From a virus: DNA of 39,086 nt. The stretch lies in IMG/VR virus record IMGVR_UViG_3300006920_000095, positions 1 to 39,086 of that record, one strand, 5' to 3'. The notes under the pieces were generated by a model. The model saw nothing but the letters and a program-made list of their open reading frames with translations, had not been told where the DNA came from and did not search any database. Position numbers and translations under genes: made by a program. Within the stretch, counting starts at the first letter, position 1. The number at the start of each line of letters is the position of its first letter. Positions 1 through 7,919 of this stretch are shown piece by piece.

Positions 1-37
1 ATCTCCCGCATTAAAATATTAGGGTTACTCATTATGG

Positions 38-382
38 TTAACATGGCCCAAGTGGGCATTTAAATCCTTCCTCTTCAAGAAGCATCAACCAGTCGTGAGC
101 GAAGTATGACCGACGATGACCGCAGCTATGGACCGCAGCAAGAACATCTCTGAAATCTTCAATGACCGCAGTCTCACCATACCGCATCTTCGCAATGATC
201 ACCCCATCTTCCACAACTAGATCACATGATGATTTTGCTCCGGTATTAAGACCGACCGAGAACATCCGACCCCCATCGTAAAAAGGCCCCAGTGTAATTT
301 CGATCCCGAATTCTATGGCGGGTCTCAAAATCGTGAATATTTCGTTTATCTTATCTTGTGGTGGCATCTCCAGTAATTCCAT
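38..382 (-). CDS. hypothetical protein, 114 aa
   Basis: I do not recognise this protein. It is a complete mixed alpha/beta-looking frame with no signal peptide or membrane segment; Cys residues lie in an SCGH motif and near the C-terminus (KCPLGPC). It is the only minus-strand gene at the left edge and is divergent from the gene at 478. Its start is set by a promoter on the minus strand whose -10 ends 6 nt before the ATG, so the transcript should be leaderless or nearly so. Function unknown. Confidence 0.7.
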   Translation of the reverse strand: MELLEMPPQDKINEIFTILRPAIEFGIEITLGPFYDGGRMFSVGLNTGAKSSCDLVVEDGVIIAKMRYGETAVIEDFRDVLAAVHSCGHRRSYFAHDWLMLLEEEGFKCPLGPC

Positions 383-388
383 AGCGGG

Positions 389-417
389 ACATTAACCCAA
401 ACCCAAACTCTTGTCAA
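389..417 (-). promoter_or_regulatory. sigma70-like promoter, leaderless type
   Basis: Reading the minus strand: TTGACA, 17-nt spacer, TAATGT, then 6 nt to the ATG at 382. The expected start of transcription falls at the start codon. Confidence 0.7.
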
Positions 418-477
418 CTTTTATTAAAAAGCGTTTTCAACCCTTGACAATACACGGCAATCGTCCATTATAGGACC

Positions 478-816
478 ATGAAGAAACCATTACCGGCAGA
501 CAAATATGACCCCGACACACTAATGTCGTATCAAGAATGGAAAGACTGCGAGCGATTCGTCCTGAAAGGTTCAAAGATGAGATGTAGGGATGCCGTGGGT
601 GTTCCACAGTTCAGCGTAGACCAAGTGACCGATCCCGTTATGGAGGATGAAGAGCCGTATGAAGATCGACCCCTCGTATCGAATAGATTGTATGGTGAGC
701 GTTTTGATCACTCTTTCGACAATTTCATGGAAAACACACAACACAAACACCATTCCGCTAGCGAAGTCATGGATGCAGTCACCAACGATGGGACTTGGGA
801 CGAACCAACATATTAA
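478..816 (+). CDS. hypothetical protein, 112 aa
   Basis: Unrecognised acidic, soluble-looking protein with no membrane segment. A TTGACA (444-449) lies upstream with an AT-rich TATAGG/CATTAT region ending 3-6 nt before the ATG, fitting the leaderless promoter style seen elsewhere in the window. The stop codon lies 5 nt before the ATG of the next gene (822), so the two are probably cotranscribed. Function unknown. Confidence 0.6.
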   Translation: MKKPLPADKYDPDTLMSYQEWKDCERFVLKGSKMRCRDAVGVPQFSVDQVTDPVMEDEEPYEDRPLVSNRLYGERFDHSFDNFMENTQHKHHSASEVMDAVTNDGTWDEPTY

Positions 817-821
817 ACATT

Positions 822-1082
822 ATGGGCAACTGGTCAACATTAGAGGGAACAATCGAAATCCCTAAAACCGCAAAGGTGTCTATCCACAAGGCTATTGCCG
901 AACATCTCACCGATGAGTATAGTTTGGATCTACAAACAACCACCACCAACGCTACATACATTCATAAAATTGAACTCACGGTATGTCTTTCAGCCGTTGA
1001 GGTGTTCGCACAATGGGATGAATTTAAAAAGGCACTAAAAACTAAAAAAATATTGCTTCACCTGAGCGGTATTATATACTGA
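822..1082 (+). CDS. hypothetical protein, 86 aa
   Basis: Unrecognised small protein starting MGNWSTLEG. A longer frame opens at 795 but overlaps the upstream gene by 22 bp; the ATG at 822 has the AAACATT-ATG context that recurs before other A-rich-leader genes here (for example 22227), so I prefer it. No domain, signal or membrane segment is visible. It is probably cotranscribed with the gene at 478. Confidence 0.55.
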   Translation: MGNWSTLEGTIEIPKTAKVSIHKAIAEHLTDEYSLDLQTTTTNATYIHKIELTVCLSAVEVFAQWDEFKKALKTKKILLHLSGIIY

Positions 1083-1101
1083 CCCCACAAACAAAAATAT
1101 T

Positions 1102-1194
1102 ATGAGCGAATGGAAAAGTAAACGAATTCTCATGTTAGAGATTGACAGTTGGTTAGAGTCTAAGTATAATGCGCCAGATGAAACAACTGAATAA
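1102..1194 (+). CDS. possible 30-aa peptide
   Basis: A short frame starting MSEWKSKRIL, preceded by ACAAAAATATT directly before the ATG. The same kind of A-rich ATATT-ATG context precedes the capsid gene at 9720 and the gene at 30289. The frame runs through the consensus promoter of the next gene and overlaps its first codons. It may be real or may be promoter DNA that happens to be open. Confidence 0.3.
   Translation: MSEWKSKRILMLEIDSWLESKYNAPDETTE
1142..1170 (+). promoter_or_regulatory. perfect sigma70 consensus promoter
   Basis: TTGACA (1142-1147), a 17-nt spacer and TATAAT (1165-1170), an exact consensus match. The ATG at 1178 lies 7 nt after the -10, so transcription should start at or one base before the start codon. 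This decides the start of the gene at 1178 against the in-frame ATG at 1169, which overlaps the -10. Confidence 0.8.
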
Positions 1195-1558
1195 AAAAGC
1201 ACTAGTAAGACTATCCGAAGCTATCGAAGTCCTCGAAGCTATCGGTCCAGCACTCTCGCCAATCGTAGACACACTTAAAGATATCCGATCACACTCCAGC
1301 CTCCAAGAGGAGGTGCGATTCATCGAACACATCAAGGACTGCACCTATATGGTGGCGAAAGACCACTTGGAGGATGCGAGGGTGTATCAGACAGCGGGGT
1401 ATGATACTGACCGTTCTTGGACATGGGAAGAGTGCCCCTTCTCATATGAAGAGCGGATCGAGTTGATCAAGGAAGTCCTCAACCAACTACCCCACTTCGA
1501 GAAGCATGACCGGAGGAAGGGTATTGTGATCAGAGAACTGCTCAAACAGGGTAAATAG
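1178..1558 (+). CDS. hypothetical protein, 126 aa
   Basis: Unrecognised, helix-rich and charged (begins MKQLNKKALVRLSEAIEVLE; C-terminus HDRRKGIVIRELLKQGK). An upstream in-frame ATG at 1169 overlaps the -10 of a perfect consensus promoter, so the start at 1178 is chosen, giving a leaderless message. The next gene begins 7 nt after the stop and is probably in the same transcript. No motif identifies a function. Confidence 0.6.
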   Translation: MKQLNKKALVRLSEAIEVLEAIGPALSPIVDTLKDIRSHSSLQEEVRFIEHIKDCTYMVAKDHLEDARVYQTAGYDTDRSWTWEECPFSYEERIELIKEVLNQLPHFEKHDRRKGIVIRELLKQGK

Positions 1559-1565
1559 TAGAAGT

Positions 1566-2033
1566 ATGAGTAAATTTGAAGACCTATGTAATCACATTCT
1601 TAAGGAGAGTGTTGAATTTGACATCGAAACCTTTATTAAAAGCATCTCAGGCGAATTGGTGAAGTCTGCCCAAGTGGTCTACGATGATTGGGAGCAGGAC
1701 TCGGAGGGTTACAGTGAAGAATATGGCGGGGGTGGCATCTGTGATCGGGTGGCTGATGAGATGTCTAGCAAGTTCGAAGAGTTAAATGACAACGAAGATT
1801 GGGAGTCATACACCCAATTCGATGAATATGAATGCCACACCGACTTCTACGTTGCTAATCACAAACTGAAGGAGATTGTGAAGGTTGGGTTATCGCCGTT
1901 CTATTACGAGCAAGGTGGTGGTTACAACTGGACCAAATTACCCGATGTTACACTGACCGGTGACATGATCCTCGTTGATGTGGGATACGATTATGAGAAT
2001 ACATTCAGTGACGATGGGGAGTATATGGAATAG
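1566..2033 (+). CDS. candidate prohead-targeted internal protein, 155 aa
   Basis: An acidic protein of unknown function. Its N-terminus (MSKFEDL followed by ILKES at residues 11-15) closely matches those of the proteins at 11334 (MTKFDKL, ILNES) and complement 8436-8669 (MNKFEDA, IEES). In T4, internal head proteins carry a short N-terminal capsid-targeting peptide removed by the gp21 protease after [LI]xE. LKE|S at residues 12-15 fits that rule. The rest is rich in Asp/Glu with a Gly-rich patch and no recognisable domain. It follows the gene at 1178 by 7 nt. The head role is inference from the N-terminal motif alone. Confidence 0.55.
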   Translation: MSKFEDLCNHILKESVEFDIETFIKSISGELVKSAQVVYDDWEQDSEGYSEEYGGGGICDRVADEMSSKFEELNDNEDWESYTQFDEYECHTDFYVANHKLKEIVKVGLSPFYYEQGGGYNWTKLPDVTLTGDMILVDVGYDYENTFSDDGEYME

Positions 2034-2044
2034 AACAAAATCTT

Positions 2045-2452
2045 ATGAAATATCTTATACTACTCCTGTTTATATCCACCACCTTGTTCACTAGTTGTAT
2101 GCCTAAGAGCAGCGACTACTATACAGTCAAGGCTCGAATCACCTACTATTACAATGGTCAGGATAAGTGGGGATCGCAGGTGGCTGACCCCCGAACCAAG
2201 CGAGCAAAACAAGGCGTGACCGTTGCCGCCCACCCTAAGTTCAAGTTCGGACAGAAGATCGAAATCCCCCAGCTAGCCAAACAGTTCGGTGATAGTGGTT
2301 TCATCGTCCAAGACAGGGGTTCTGCCGTAACCAAGAAGACTGCCGCAAAGGGTAGGGGTTATGTGTTTGATGTCTACTGTAAGGACCGTGGGACATACAG
2401 GCGCATGATTAAGAACTCGGAATGGATGACGGTGAGGATTTACAGAAACTAA
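2045..2452 (+). CDS. 3D-domain lipoprotein, probable peptidoglycan-acting protein
   Basis: The N-terminus is a lipoprotein signal peptide: MKYL, a hydrophobic run, then LFTSC with the lipid-modified Cys at residue 18. Residues ~28-130 look like a 3D (Asp-Asp-Asp) double-psi beta-barrel, as in MltA/RlpA-related proteins: ITYY, a GVTVAAHP stretch, KFGQKIEIP, VQDRGSAV and FDVY. Such domains occur in lytic transglycosylases and cell-wall hydrolases, so the protein may act on host peptidoglycan from a membrane anchor during lysis or entry. It starts 12 nt after the preceding gene, with no Shine-Dalgarno site. Confidence 0.7.
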   Translation: MKYLILLLFISTTLFTSCMPKSSDYYTVKARITYYYNGQDKWGSQVADPRTKRAKQGVTVAAHPKFKFGQKIEIPQLAKQFGDSGFIVQDRGSAVTKKTAAKGRGYVFDVYCKDRGTYRRMIKNSEWMTVRIYRN

Positions 2453-2463
2453 TAACCGAAACG

Positions 2464-2471
2464 TATAAATA
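2464..2471 (+). promoter_or_regulatory. T4-type late promoter (TATAAATA)
   Basis: Exact TATAAATA followed by 5 nt and the ATG at 2477. In T4 this octamer is the -10-like element recognised by RNA polymerase carrying the late sigma gp55. The spacing predicts an almost leaderless late message. Confidence 0.7.
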
Positions 2472-2476
2472 AATTT

Positions 2477-2722
2477 ATGATTACAAATGATTCAATTCTA
2501 GAGGAAGCATATTCGGTGTGTGGTGTATGTGATGGTGAAAAGGAAGTCATTGAGGAAAGCCTGTCAATGTTCGACCTCATGCGCGAATACCCACGGGTTC
2601 ATAGCACACTGGGTAATCTTGGATCAACATTAACCAATCTCAAGAATGACCGCCAATATACCGACGATGAGAAGGAGTTGGTGAAAGAGTTCCTCATGAG
2701 ATATATCGAAGAGGTCCTTTAA
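2477..2722 (+). CDS. hypothetical late protein, 81 aa
   Basis: Unrecognised acidic, helical-looking small protein with two Cys in CGVC. A perfect late promoter octamer lies 5 nt upstream, so it is probably made late, with virion or assembly proteins. ILEEA near the N-terminus and IEES around residue 26 resemble the [IL]xE cleavage motif of T4-type prohead proteases, but this is weak. Its 3' end overlaps the 3' end of the convergent gp15 gene by 4 bp. Confidence 0.55.
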   Translation: MITNDSILEEAYSVCGVCDGEKEVIEESLSMFDLMREYPRVHSTLGNLGSTLTNLKNDRQYTDDEKELVKEFLMRYIEEVL

Positions 2723-3807
2723 AAGGTCTCTAAGAACGACTGAATGCAGTCGCCAGACAAAGCCGCTTCACTGAGCTTGTAACAGCCCGAGTGCCTATTG
2801 GTCACCATAATGTCCATCTCACTACTACTTAATGTGGTCGGTATCAGGAAGGAAACGGCATTGTTGTCGAGAACAGTATATTCTGGTATTTGGTATCCCT
2901 GAAATTCAGGACAAGATGCACTCAATGACTGTGATAAACAGAATGGATTCCAGCTACTAGTGGGGAAGTTTGAGCCTGATAACGGTAGGGCGTATATCGC
3001 ATCGACATCAATAAGATTGTTACCATATAGCGTGACATACTTCCCCGCCTCTATACACTCAGGGACAATCTCTATAATATCAGGGGCACCATATTCCATG
3101 AGAGAATCGCCATATTCCCGCTCCCCGACAATATTGACATCTTCATTTAACCGGACCATATCAATATTGAACTCAATACAGTTAATAGAACCAACCGTGC
3201 TCACCTCATCCTTGAAGATCCAGCCATTTAAAGTTAGATTGAAGGAACCATCATAACGAGCCTTATCTTCCGCCGCCAATTTATTGGGGAAATTCTGTGT
3301 CTGGGTTCCGTCCCACTCCACCTTTGAGATCAATTCCTCATCAGAAAATGGATGTTTCCACGAAATCGAGATATAGGGATTCAGCGCACTTATATAATGG
3401 GAGGCGATTTGATCATAGTCGGAATGTTTGGTGGTTGCGAACTCAACTGCATATGTTAACTTCACTGGTGTAGGTGCTCGATATGAAGGGAAGTCGTCAG
3501 ACCCATCCCATTCATTCTGATTGATTCGATCACGGTTTTTGGAGGCATTTCTATCAGTATCTATACTGATAGATTTCATGGAAACCGCAATTATGGGGAA
3601 TTTTATCGTTCCATTCACCGAGATGGATTCCTCCAACTGCCGAAGTTTATACCCATATCTGATGGGGACTTCTATCTTTTTAATCAAAGTCGAGTCACCA
3701 TTGGCATCATAACTATATCGGTTTATAACCACACCATTAAGCGCAGCCAACAAATGCATTGTGAGATTCGTAATACCCCCTTCGGTAGCCTGATGATTCA
3801 TATTCAT
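2719..3807 (-). CDS. gp15-like tail sheath completion protein with IPT/TIG-like extension
   Basis: Resembles T4 gp15, the terminator that caps the tail tube/sheath and joins it to the neck. Residues ~20-220 keep the gp15 order: VPIRYGYK, a conserved IKFPIIAVSM strand, PTPVKLTY, a YDQIASHYISALNPYISI stretch, and FNLTLNGWIF near the end of the core. T4 gp15 is 272 aa; this protein is 362 aa because of an added ~120-residue C-terminus (from residue ~242) that reads like an IPT/TIG Ig-fold (PDIIEIVP, VTLYGNNL, a late strand ending VTNRHSG). The frame stays open to 3984, but the ATG at 3807 avoids overlapping gp14 and fits gp15 length. Confidence 0.75.
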   Translation of the reverse strand: MNMNHQATEGGITNLTMHLLAALNGVVINRYSYDANGDSTLIKKIEVPIRYGYKLRQLEESISVNGTIKFPIIAVSMKSISIDTDRNASKNRDRINQNEWDGSDDFPSYRAPTPVKLTYAVEFATTKHSDYDQIASHYISALNPYISISWKHPFSDEELISKVEWDGTQTQNFPNKLAAEDKARYDGSFNLTLNGWIFKDEVSTVGSINCIEFNIDMVRLNEDVNIVGEREYGDSLMEYGAPDIIEIVPECIEAGKYVTLYGNNLIDVDAIYALPLSGSNFPTSSWNPFCLSQSLSASCPEFQGYQIPEYTVLDNNAVSFLIPTTLSSSEMDIMVTNRHSGCYKLSEAALSGDCIQSFLETF

Positions 3808-3817
3808 AATTATATGA

Positions 3818-4600
3818 GTGAGTGCATTCAATCCTTCTTGCAATTCTTCCGCAGTCAACACGTTTACCCCCGATGGCAGCAATGATCTGTCTAGCGTTAT
3901 TGCTACTACGGGTCTTGTTGGTTGCGAACCCACCAACAAGACCAAGGACCTATTTGCCGACCTTGTGGATAATGCCGCAAACATGTATGGTTTACGACTA
4001 CTATACTACCGTCATAACATTGACCCTAAAAAGACCCACCCAATATATGGGGAGTCTTTTGAAGCTTTTGAAGATCCGGTTGAATTAACAGGGATGATCG
4101 ACATCGCATCCGATACATCCTTCTTGTCCCAATTCGGTATTGAGAACCTAAATGAAGTGGACCTACAGATTTCATATACCGAATTTGCCGCCGCATTTGG
4201 CGACACGGGCTCACCCAACAATGGTGACAAGTTTGAGATTAAAGACCTTCTTTGCGACCGACCTTCGGGGCATGTCAAAGCAGTTTTCCAAGTTACCTCA
4301 CAGGGTGACTCCGACTTGTTCCAGATCTACAAGAGGTGGTTCATCACTGGTAGAAGAGCAGACTTTACTTATATCGATAATGAGCCTCAGGAGATCATTA
4401 ACGATGATGTGTTCGATTCGGCATATGCTGGTCCGGTTGACATGATCGACCACACACCATTGACTGGTGACCCGCAAGGGCAGTTTAATAAGCAGGGAAG
4501 GGATATTGACACTCTAGCCGAGAAAGACTTCAAGAATGATAAGAGTGAGGTTTATGGTGGTTATGAGAGCAAAGGCGGAATCTTCTTCGACTTGGATTAA
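3818..4600 (+). CDS. gp14-like neck (head completion) protein
   Basis: Resembles T4 gp14, which with gp13 forms the neck collar connecting portal and tail. Matching features in order are an early segment with paired Tyr (LRLLYYRHN), SFLSQFGIENLNEVDLQIS (T4: FFSNFGMQVQDEVTLSI), a NNGDKFEIK turn like T4 EGDLIYFP, and a C-terminus rich in Asp/Gly with a final FFDLD. At 260 aa it is close to T4 gp14 (256 aa). The start is GTG at 3818; the nearby ATG at 3814 is out of frame and closes quickly. It is divergent from gp15, with only 10 bp between start codons. Its downstream neighbours are convergent. Confidence 0.72.
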   Translation: MSAFNPSCNSSAVNTFTPDGSNDLSSVIATTGLVGCEPTNKTKDLFADLVDNAANMYGLRLLYYRHNIDPKKTHPIYGESFEAFEDPVELTGMIDIASDTSFLSQFGIENLNEVDLQISYTEFAAAFGDTGSPNNGDKFEIKDLLCDRPSGHVKAVFQVTSQGDSDLFQIYKRWFITGRRADFTYIDNEPQEIINDDVFDSAYAGPVDMIDHTPLTGDPQGQFNKQGRDIDTLAEKDFKNDKSEVYGGYESKGGIFFDLD

Positions 4601-4610
4601 CATTTGAATC

Positions 4611-5249
4611 CTAAGTGAGACCAAGAGTCTCCCTAAACTCCCGTTCCATACTCTTAGATTTTCGGTCGGCGATTTTTAACCAACCCGACTCCAGCTTGGG
4701 TAATTCGTTACTATTGACATTTAAGTGGTTTAGAATACATTTAACGGTCTGGTCCTTATTAGAGATCAAATCTTGCTCATACGATACTTTCAAATGATTG
4801 TTCTTAGAGAAGAATTCCTGATAGAACTTATCCTCCTTTTTAATTTCGTCATAACACCATTTGATATCTTTAAAGGAATATTTTACATCCAGCGGCTTGT
4901 TGGTGTGCCATGTATTAGTTTTCCACGATTTGAATCTGGAGATTGCTTGGGCTACTTTGTTACCGCGATCCAGCCAGATGAAATCGGTAAATTGTAACGG
5001 ACTGTTTGCTGCCGCATTCCATTGGTCAAATCCGACAATCTTAGCACCGAATACTTCATTTTCGGTTTTGGTCCCATTTATAACACCGTCAACATAACCT
5101 TTACCTGTACCCATCTCCGCAAATCCATCTCTCAAATCTAGGTTGAAGAACTCTTGCGGATTACCCGCCCTGTTAGTTGATCTAAGTAGATCACATAAAA
5201 ATGTTGAACCACTCCGACTCCCACATACTATAGCATATTTTGATTTCAT
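4611..5249 (-). CDS. Stf0-like sulfotransferase, 212 aa
   Basis: Carries the PAPS-binding loop typical of Stf0/NodH-type sulfotransferases near the N-terminus (CGSRSGSTFLCDLL, residues 9-22), then the NPQEFF motif, and a central WLDRGNKVAQAISRFKSW helix matching the 3'-phosphate-binding region. Enzymes of this family move sulfate from PAPS to sugar hydroxyls. The gene begins 1 nt after the glycosyltransferase stop, so the pair is almost certainly cotranscribed; a sulfated glycan on the virion or host surface is the natural inference. The substrate cannot be read from sequence. Length is slightly short for Stf0 enzymes but all key segments are present. Confidence 0.75.
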   Translation of the reverse strand: MKSKYAIVCGSRSGSTFLCDLLRSTNRAGNPQEFFNLDLRDGFAEMGTGKGYVDGVINGTKTENEVFGAKIVGFDQWNAAANSPLQFTDFIWLDRGNKVAQAISRFKSWKTNTWHTNKPLDVKYSFKDIKWCYDEIKKEDKFYQEFFSKNNHLKVSYEQDLISNKDQTVKCILNHLNVNSNELPKLESGWLKIADRKSKSMEREFRETLGLT

Positions 5250-5250
5250 A

Positions 5251-6363
5251 TTATTTTTTAATTTGGTTGACTTCTTTGAGAATGTTTTTCATAAAACCCT
5301 CGATATTGATGTCTCTCTTGTCTAGGGCTTTAAGATACAAATTCGCTTCTTCTATTTTATTGTAAAGATCCGGAATTTCTTCGGGGCTGTCGAAAAATAG
5401 TGGGTAGTCCTCCCCCAAATATTGGACCGTGGATGGAAGCCTATTTACGATTATGGGGGTATTACCCGCGATACATTCTAGTATAACATTAGATGCTGAA
5501 CATTCAAAGTATTCTACCAACACAACACTCGTTCGGAGTATTTCGTCATATTTCGAAGGCAAAGCGAATTTGACGCTATGGTCCCCAGCTTCCCTGTATT
5601 TATATCTAGCGTTGAAATAGTTCTTATCCCGAAAATCAAAACTAGATTTAAAAAGGTTATCCCAATATTTCGACACCTTCCCATCATAAATTTGAAGCCA
5701 ATCCATATCACTCCATAGTCGGTTAAACTCGACACCTTCCACATTAGGAATTTGTTCAATTAATCGAGTGTTCCGCAAATAAAACCCTATTTGATATGAC
5801 GTTTTGTTTTTACACCATGCATCATAATCCCATTCATTGGGTTGATCGACATCAATTGGATGCTTGAGTGACACCACCTTACAATCCAACTGAGTCCTAA
5901 GCCAAACCGCCAACTCGTCTGATAGAGCAACTACCAGTTTCAATTCTTTACTGCTTTCTTTGAACGCATCCATCTCAAACACCGCAGACAAATTCTCTTT
6001 GTAGTTCCCAAATGATGGAATGCTTTTGGGATGGTGGATGATTGTAATCCAAGGTTCTTTATAGATTACCGGATTTGGTGTGTAGCAGAAGTTTTGTTCG
6101 AAGAAATCATCAAATATGATACCATTTTTGGATTCGATTGTCGAGAGGTAACCGAAAACCCAAGGCCAACCAGTCCGGTGACACCCCACCCCAATGACAT
6201 CCTTCTCAGCCCTTACCAATTTAAAATCCCCATAGTTAACCGCCGCATCCACACTACCCGCACCCGTTCCGTTATCGGGATTATAGCCAAATAATAAACG
6301 GATAATTTTAACCCACATATTCTTAACCCACAACAAAACGGAATTAATGAATTTACTTATCAT
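5251..6363 (-). CDS. glycosyltransferase, GT-B fold, GT4-like, 370 aa
   Basis: The C-terminal half has the GT-B nucleotide-sugar-binding layout: VVALSDELAVWL, then YFECSASNVILECIAGNTPIIVN (E of the ExxxxGxP-like motif) and a VQYLGEDYPLFFDSPEEI loop, as in GT4-type glycosyltransferases. The N-terminus (MISKFINSVLLWVKNMWVKIIRLLF) is a basic amphipathic or hydrophobic helix that may bind membrane. It heads a two-gene operon with the sulfotransferase. A late-like TCTAAATA lies ~22 nt upstream on the minus strand, but this is a weak match. Donor and acceptor are unknown; decoration of virion protein or host surface glycan are both possible. Confidence 0.65.
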   Translation of the reverse strand: MISKFINSVLLWVKNMWVKIIRLLFGYNPDNGTGAGSVDAAVNYGDFKLVRAEKDVIGVGCHRTGWPWVFGYLSTIESKNGIIFDDFFEQNFCYTPNPVIYKEPWITIIHHPKSIPSFGNYKENLSAVFEMDAFKESSKELKLVVALSDELAVWLRTQLDCKVVSLKHPIDVDQPNEWDYDAWCKNKTSYQIGFYLRNTRLIEQIPNVEGVEFNRLWSDMDWLQIYDGKVSKYWDNLFKSSFDFRDKNYFNARYKYREAGDHSVKFALPSKYDEILRTSVVLVEYFECSASNVILECIAGNTPIIVNRLPSTVQYLGEDYPLFFDSPEEIPDLYNKIEEANLYLKALDKRDINIEGFMKNILKEVNQIKK

Positions 6364-6420
6364 AAAATTAATTAGCCCGTTTATTTAGAATGACAACCAC
6401 TGTTTTGAATTACCCCAACC

Positions 6421-6819
6421 TTATGTGGTTCGGGTGGAAATGATCTTATATATTTCCTCTTTCAATTCACCGCTTACTGTAGTATCGGTATCGAGGTTCA
6501 CAATCGTATCGGGGAAATCCTCCAGAAACCGTTTGGATATATAGTTATCCTGCTTCCTCAGACGGTCAAGGAATATATTCAGTATAGAATCCCAAGGGAG
6601 CTTATCATCCATAAAATGATGCCACTTAACATCATTGACAATGATTCTGTTCTCGCATTTATCAATGATAAACTTGGCATTCTCCCTTGCGACTGCGTTT
6701 ATATCCCGAAGGGGGACACTAAAAGCACCGTCAACTAGAAACCCACACTCCAGTAAAAACTCATAGAGTTTCCTAGAGTGGATCTTATAGACATCAGATG
6801 CTTTCAGTAGCCGTATCAT
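6421..6819 (-). CDS. hypothetical protein, 132 aa
   Basis: Unrecognised. Mostly helical, starting MIRLLKASDVYKIHSRKLYEFLLECGFL; no membrane segment or metal motif. It is the last gene of a tightly packed minus-strand run from 8389 to 6421, with only 3 nt separating it from the gene before it. Function unknown. Confidence 0.6.
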   Translation of the reverse strand: MIRLLKASDVYKIHSRKLYEFLLECGFLVDGAFSVPLRDINAVARENAKFIIDKCENRIIVNDVKWHHFMDDKLPWDSILNIFLDRLRKQDNYISKRFLEDFPDTIVNLDTDTTVSGELKEEIYKIISTRTT

Positions 6820-6822
6820 AAC

Positions 6823-7299
6823 TTAGGAATGTAAACCGTATCCGAAATTAGGAATGGTGGAACCTTCGGGTTTCTCTTTAGACCAATCATCCAAAGTAGG
6901 AATGTCTTCATTAACAATAAGGAATGTGGCACCTTTTTCAGTGCAAACGAATAGATCTAGTATGAAGTTTGCAAACTTCTCAGTATCCCAACAGACCAAA
7001 TGGATGGCGGGGTCACCATATTCGTCCATAATAGGTTGGTGGTTGTGGTCCTTTGCAGCTTCTTGATCAAAGTATTTCTCTAGATCAATTCCTAGGTTAT
7101 AGAACACAACCGCTTGTTCAGAGTTTAGATAGTTCTCTTCGTAATCACCACAGAGACTCTGGATATTATACAGTTTATCAACCTTAAGACACAAATCGAC
7201 CAATTCTTTAAAGGTAGGAATGTTGGTGTCTACGGTATAGAAGTCGCATTGATTGTGTCCATCTTTAGACCAATCCCCAATAGGTAGTTTAAATATCAT
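6823..7299 (-). CDS. hypothetical protein, 158 aa
   Basis: Unrecognised, acidic, with a Trp-rich start (MIFKLPIGDWSKDGHNQCDF) and a repeated idea near the C-terminus (DIPTLDDWSKEKPEGS echoing NIPTFKEL). No catalytic signature. It sits in the minus-strand operon with 1-3 nt gaps to its neighbours. Function unknown. Confidence 0.6.
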   Translation of the reverse strand: MIFKLPIGDWSKDGHNQCDFYTVDTNIPTFKELVDLCLKVDKLYNIQSLCGDYEENYLNSEQAVVFYNLGIDLEKYFDQEAAKDHNHQPIMDEYGDPAIHLVCWDTEKFANFILDLFVCTEKGATFLIVNEDIPTLDDWSKEKPEGSTIPNFGYGLHS

Positions 7300-7300
7300 A

Positions 7301-7696
7301 TCAGTAGTTTAAATAATCTCCTTCGGTTTTGTCAAGGTCAAAAAACTTGGGTTTGTCATACTCATCCAATACCTCAAACTGCTTCAGGTAATTCCACAGA
7401 CGCTCGAAGGCACGTTGATTCGGGAAATAGGTAACAACATCGGACTTCCGAGCCGCTTGCGTAGTCATTGCCACCAAAACACTATCTAAGAAATAGTAGT
7501 GTGTTCCAACTTCCTCGTAAGTGCATTGCCAAGTATGACCGCCCCCTATGAATATCTTCCCGTCCTTATGGAGGGCGTCATCATCTAGGTCATATTCCCC
7601 GATTCCACAAGCCTCAACAATGCTACGATCTAGGTAATATGCCGCAACATGTGCTTCTCCAAGGGCTTTTGCAGCCTGTTCTTTAATGGTTTTCAT
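7301..7696 (-). CDS. hypothetical protein, 131 aa
   Basis: Unrecognised soluble protein beginning MKTIKEQAAKALGEAHVAAYYLDRS, with a central GGGHTWQCTYEEVG loop. Same minus-strand operon; the ATG lies 1 nt after the upstream gene's stop, suggesting coupled translation. No functional motif. Confidence 0.6.
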   Translation of the reverse strand: MKTIKEQAAKALGEAHVAAYYLDRSIVEACGIGEYDLDDDALHKDGKIFIGGGHTWQCTYEEVGTHYYFLDSVLVAMTTQAARKSDVVTYFPNQRAFERLWNYLKQFEVLDEYDKPKFFDLDKTEGDYLNY

Positions 7697-7697
7697 G

Positions 7698-7919
7698 TTA
7701 ATCTAAAAATTCGAGGACTCTATGTGCGTCTAGTATCTCTTTGGGTAGTTCGTGGGCATCATCAGGCTTCCCTCCTTCATCATCGGCCCATTTCATATCA
7801 CAATCCCTACAAATTTCCCATATAGCACCACCCCGATAAGTGTCCTCATGTAGACAGGGTTGTTGTTCAGCGTATCTTAGCAGCTTTTTGAATTCGCTAA
7901 TAATGTGTTTCTTTTTCAT
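7698..7919 (-). CDS. small zinc-ribbon-like protein, 73 aa
   Basis: Contains CLHEDTY, 12-14 residues, then CRDCDMKW: a CxH...CxxC arrangement that could bind one zinc ion. The N-terminus is basic (MKKKHIISEFKKLLRY). Its ATG overlaps the stop of the upstream gene (ATGA overlap at 7916-7919), typical of translational coupling. Similar short zinc-ribbon proteins are common in phages; the partner is unknown. Confidence 0.6.
   Translation of the reverse strand: MKKKHIISEFKKLLRYAEQQPCLHEDTYRGGAIWEICRDCDMKWADDEGGKPDDAHELPKEILDAHRVLEFLD

Noticed and set aside
3808-3984. A longer gp15 start at 3984.
   Set aside because: It would overlap gp14 coding sequence on the other strand by ~170 bp and extend beyond the gp15 family's start; the ATG at 3807 fits better.
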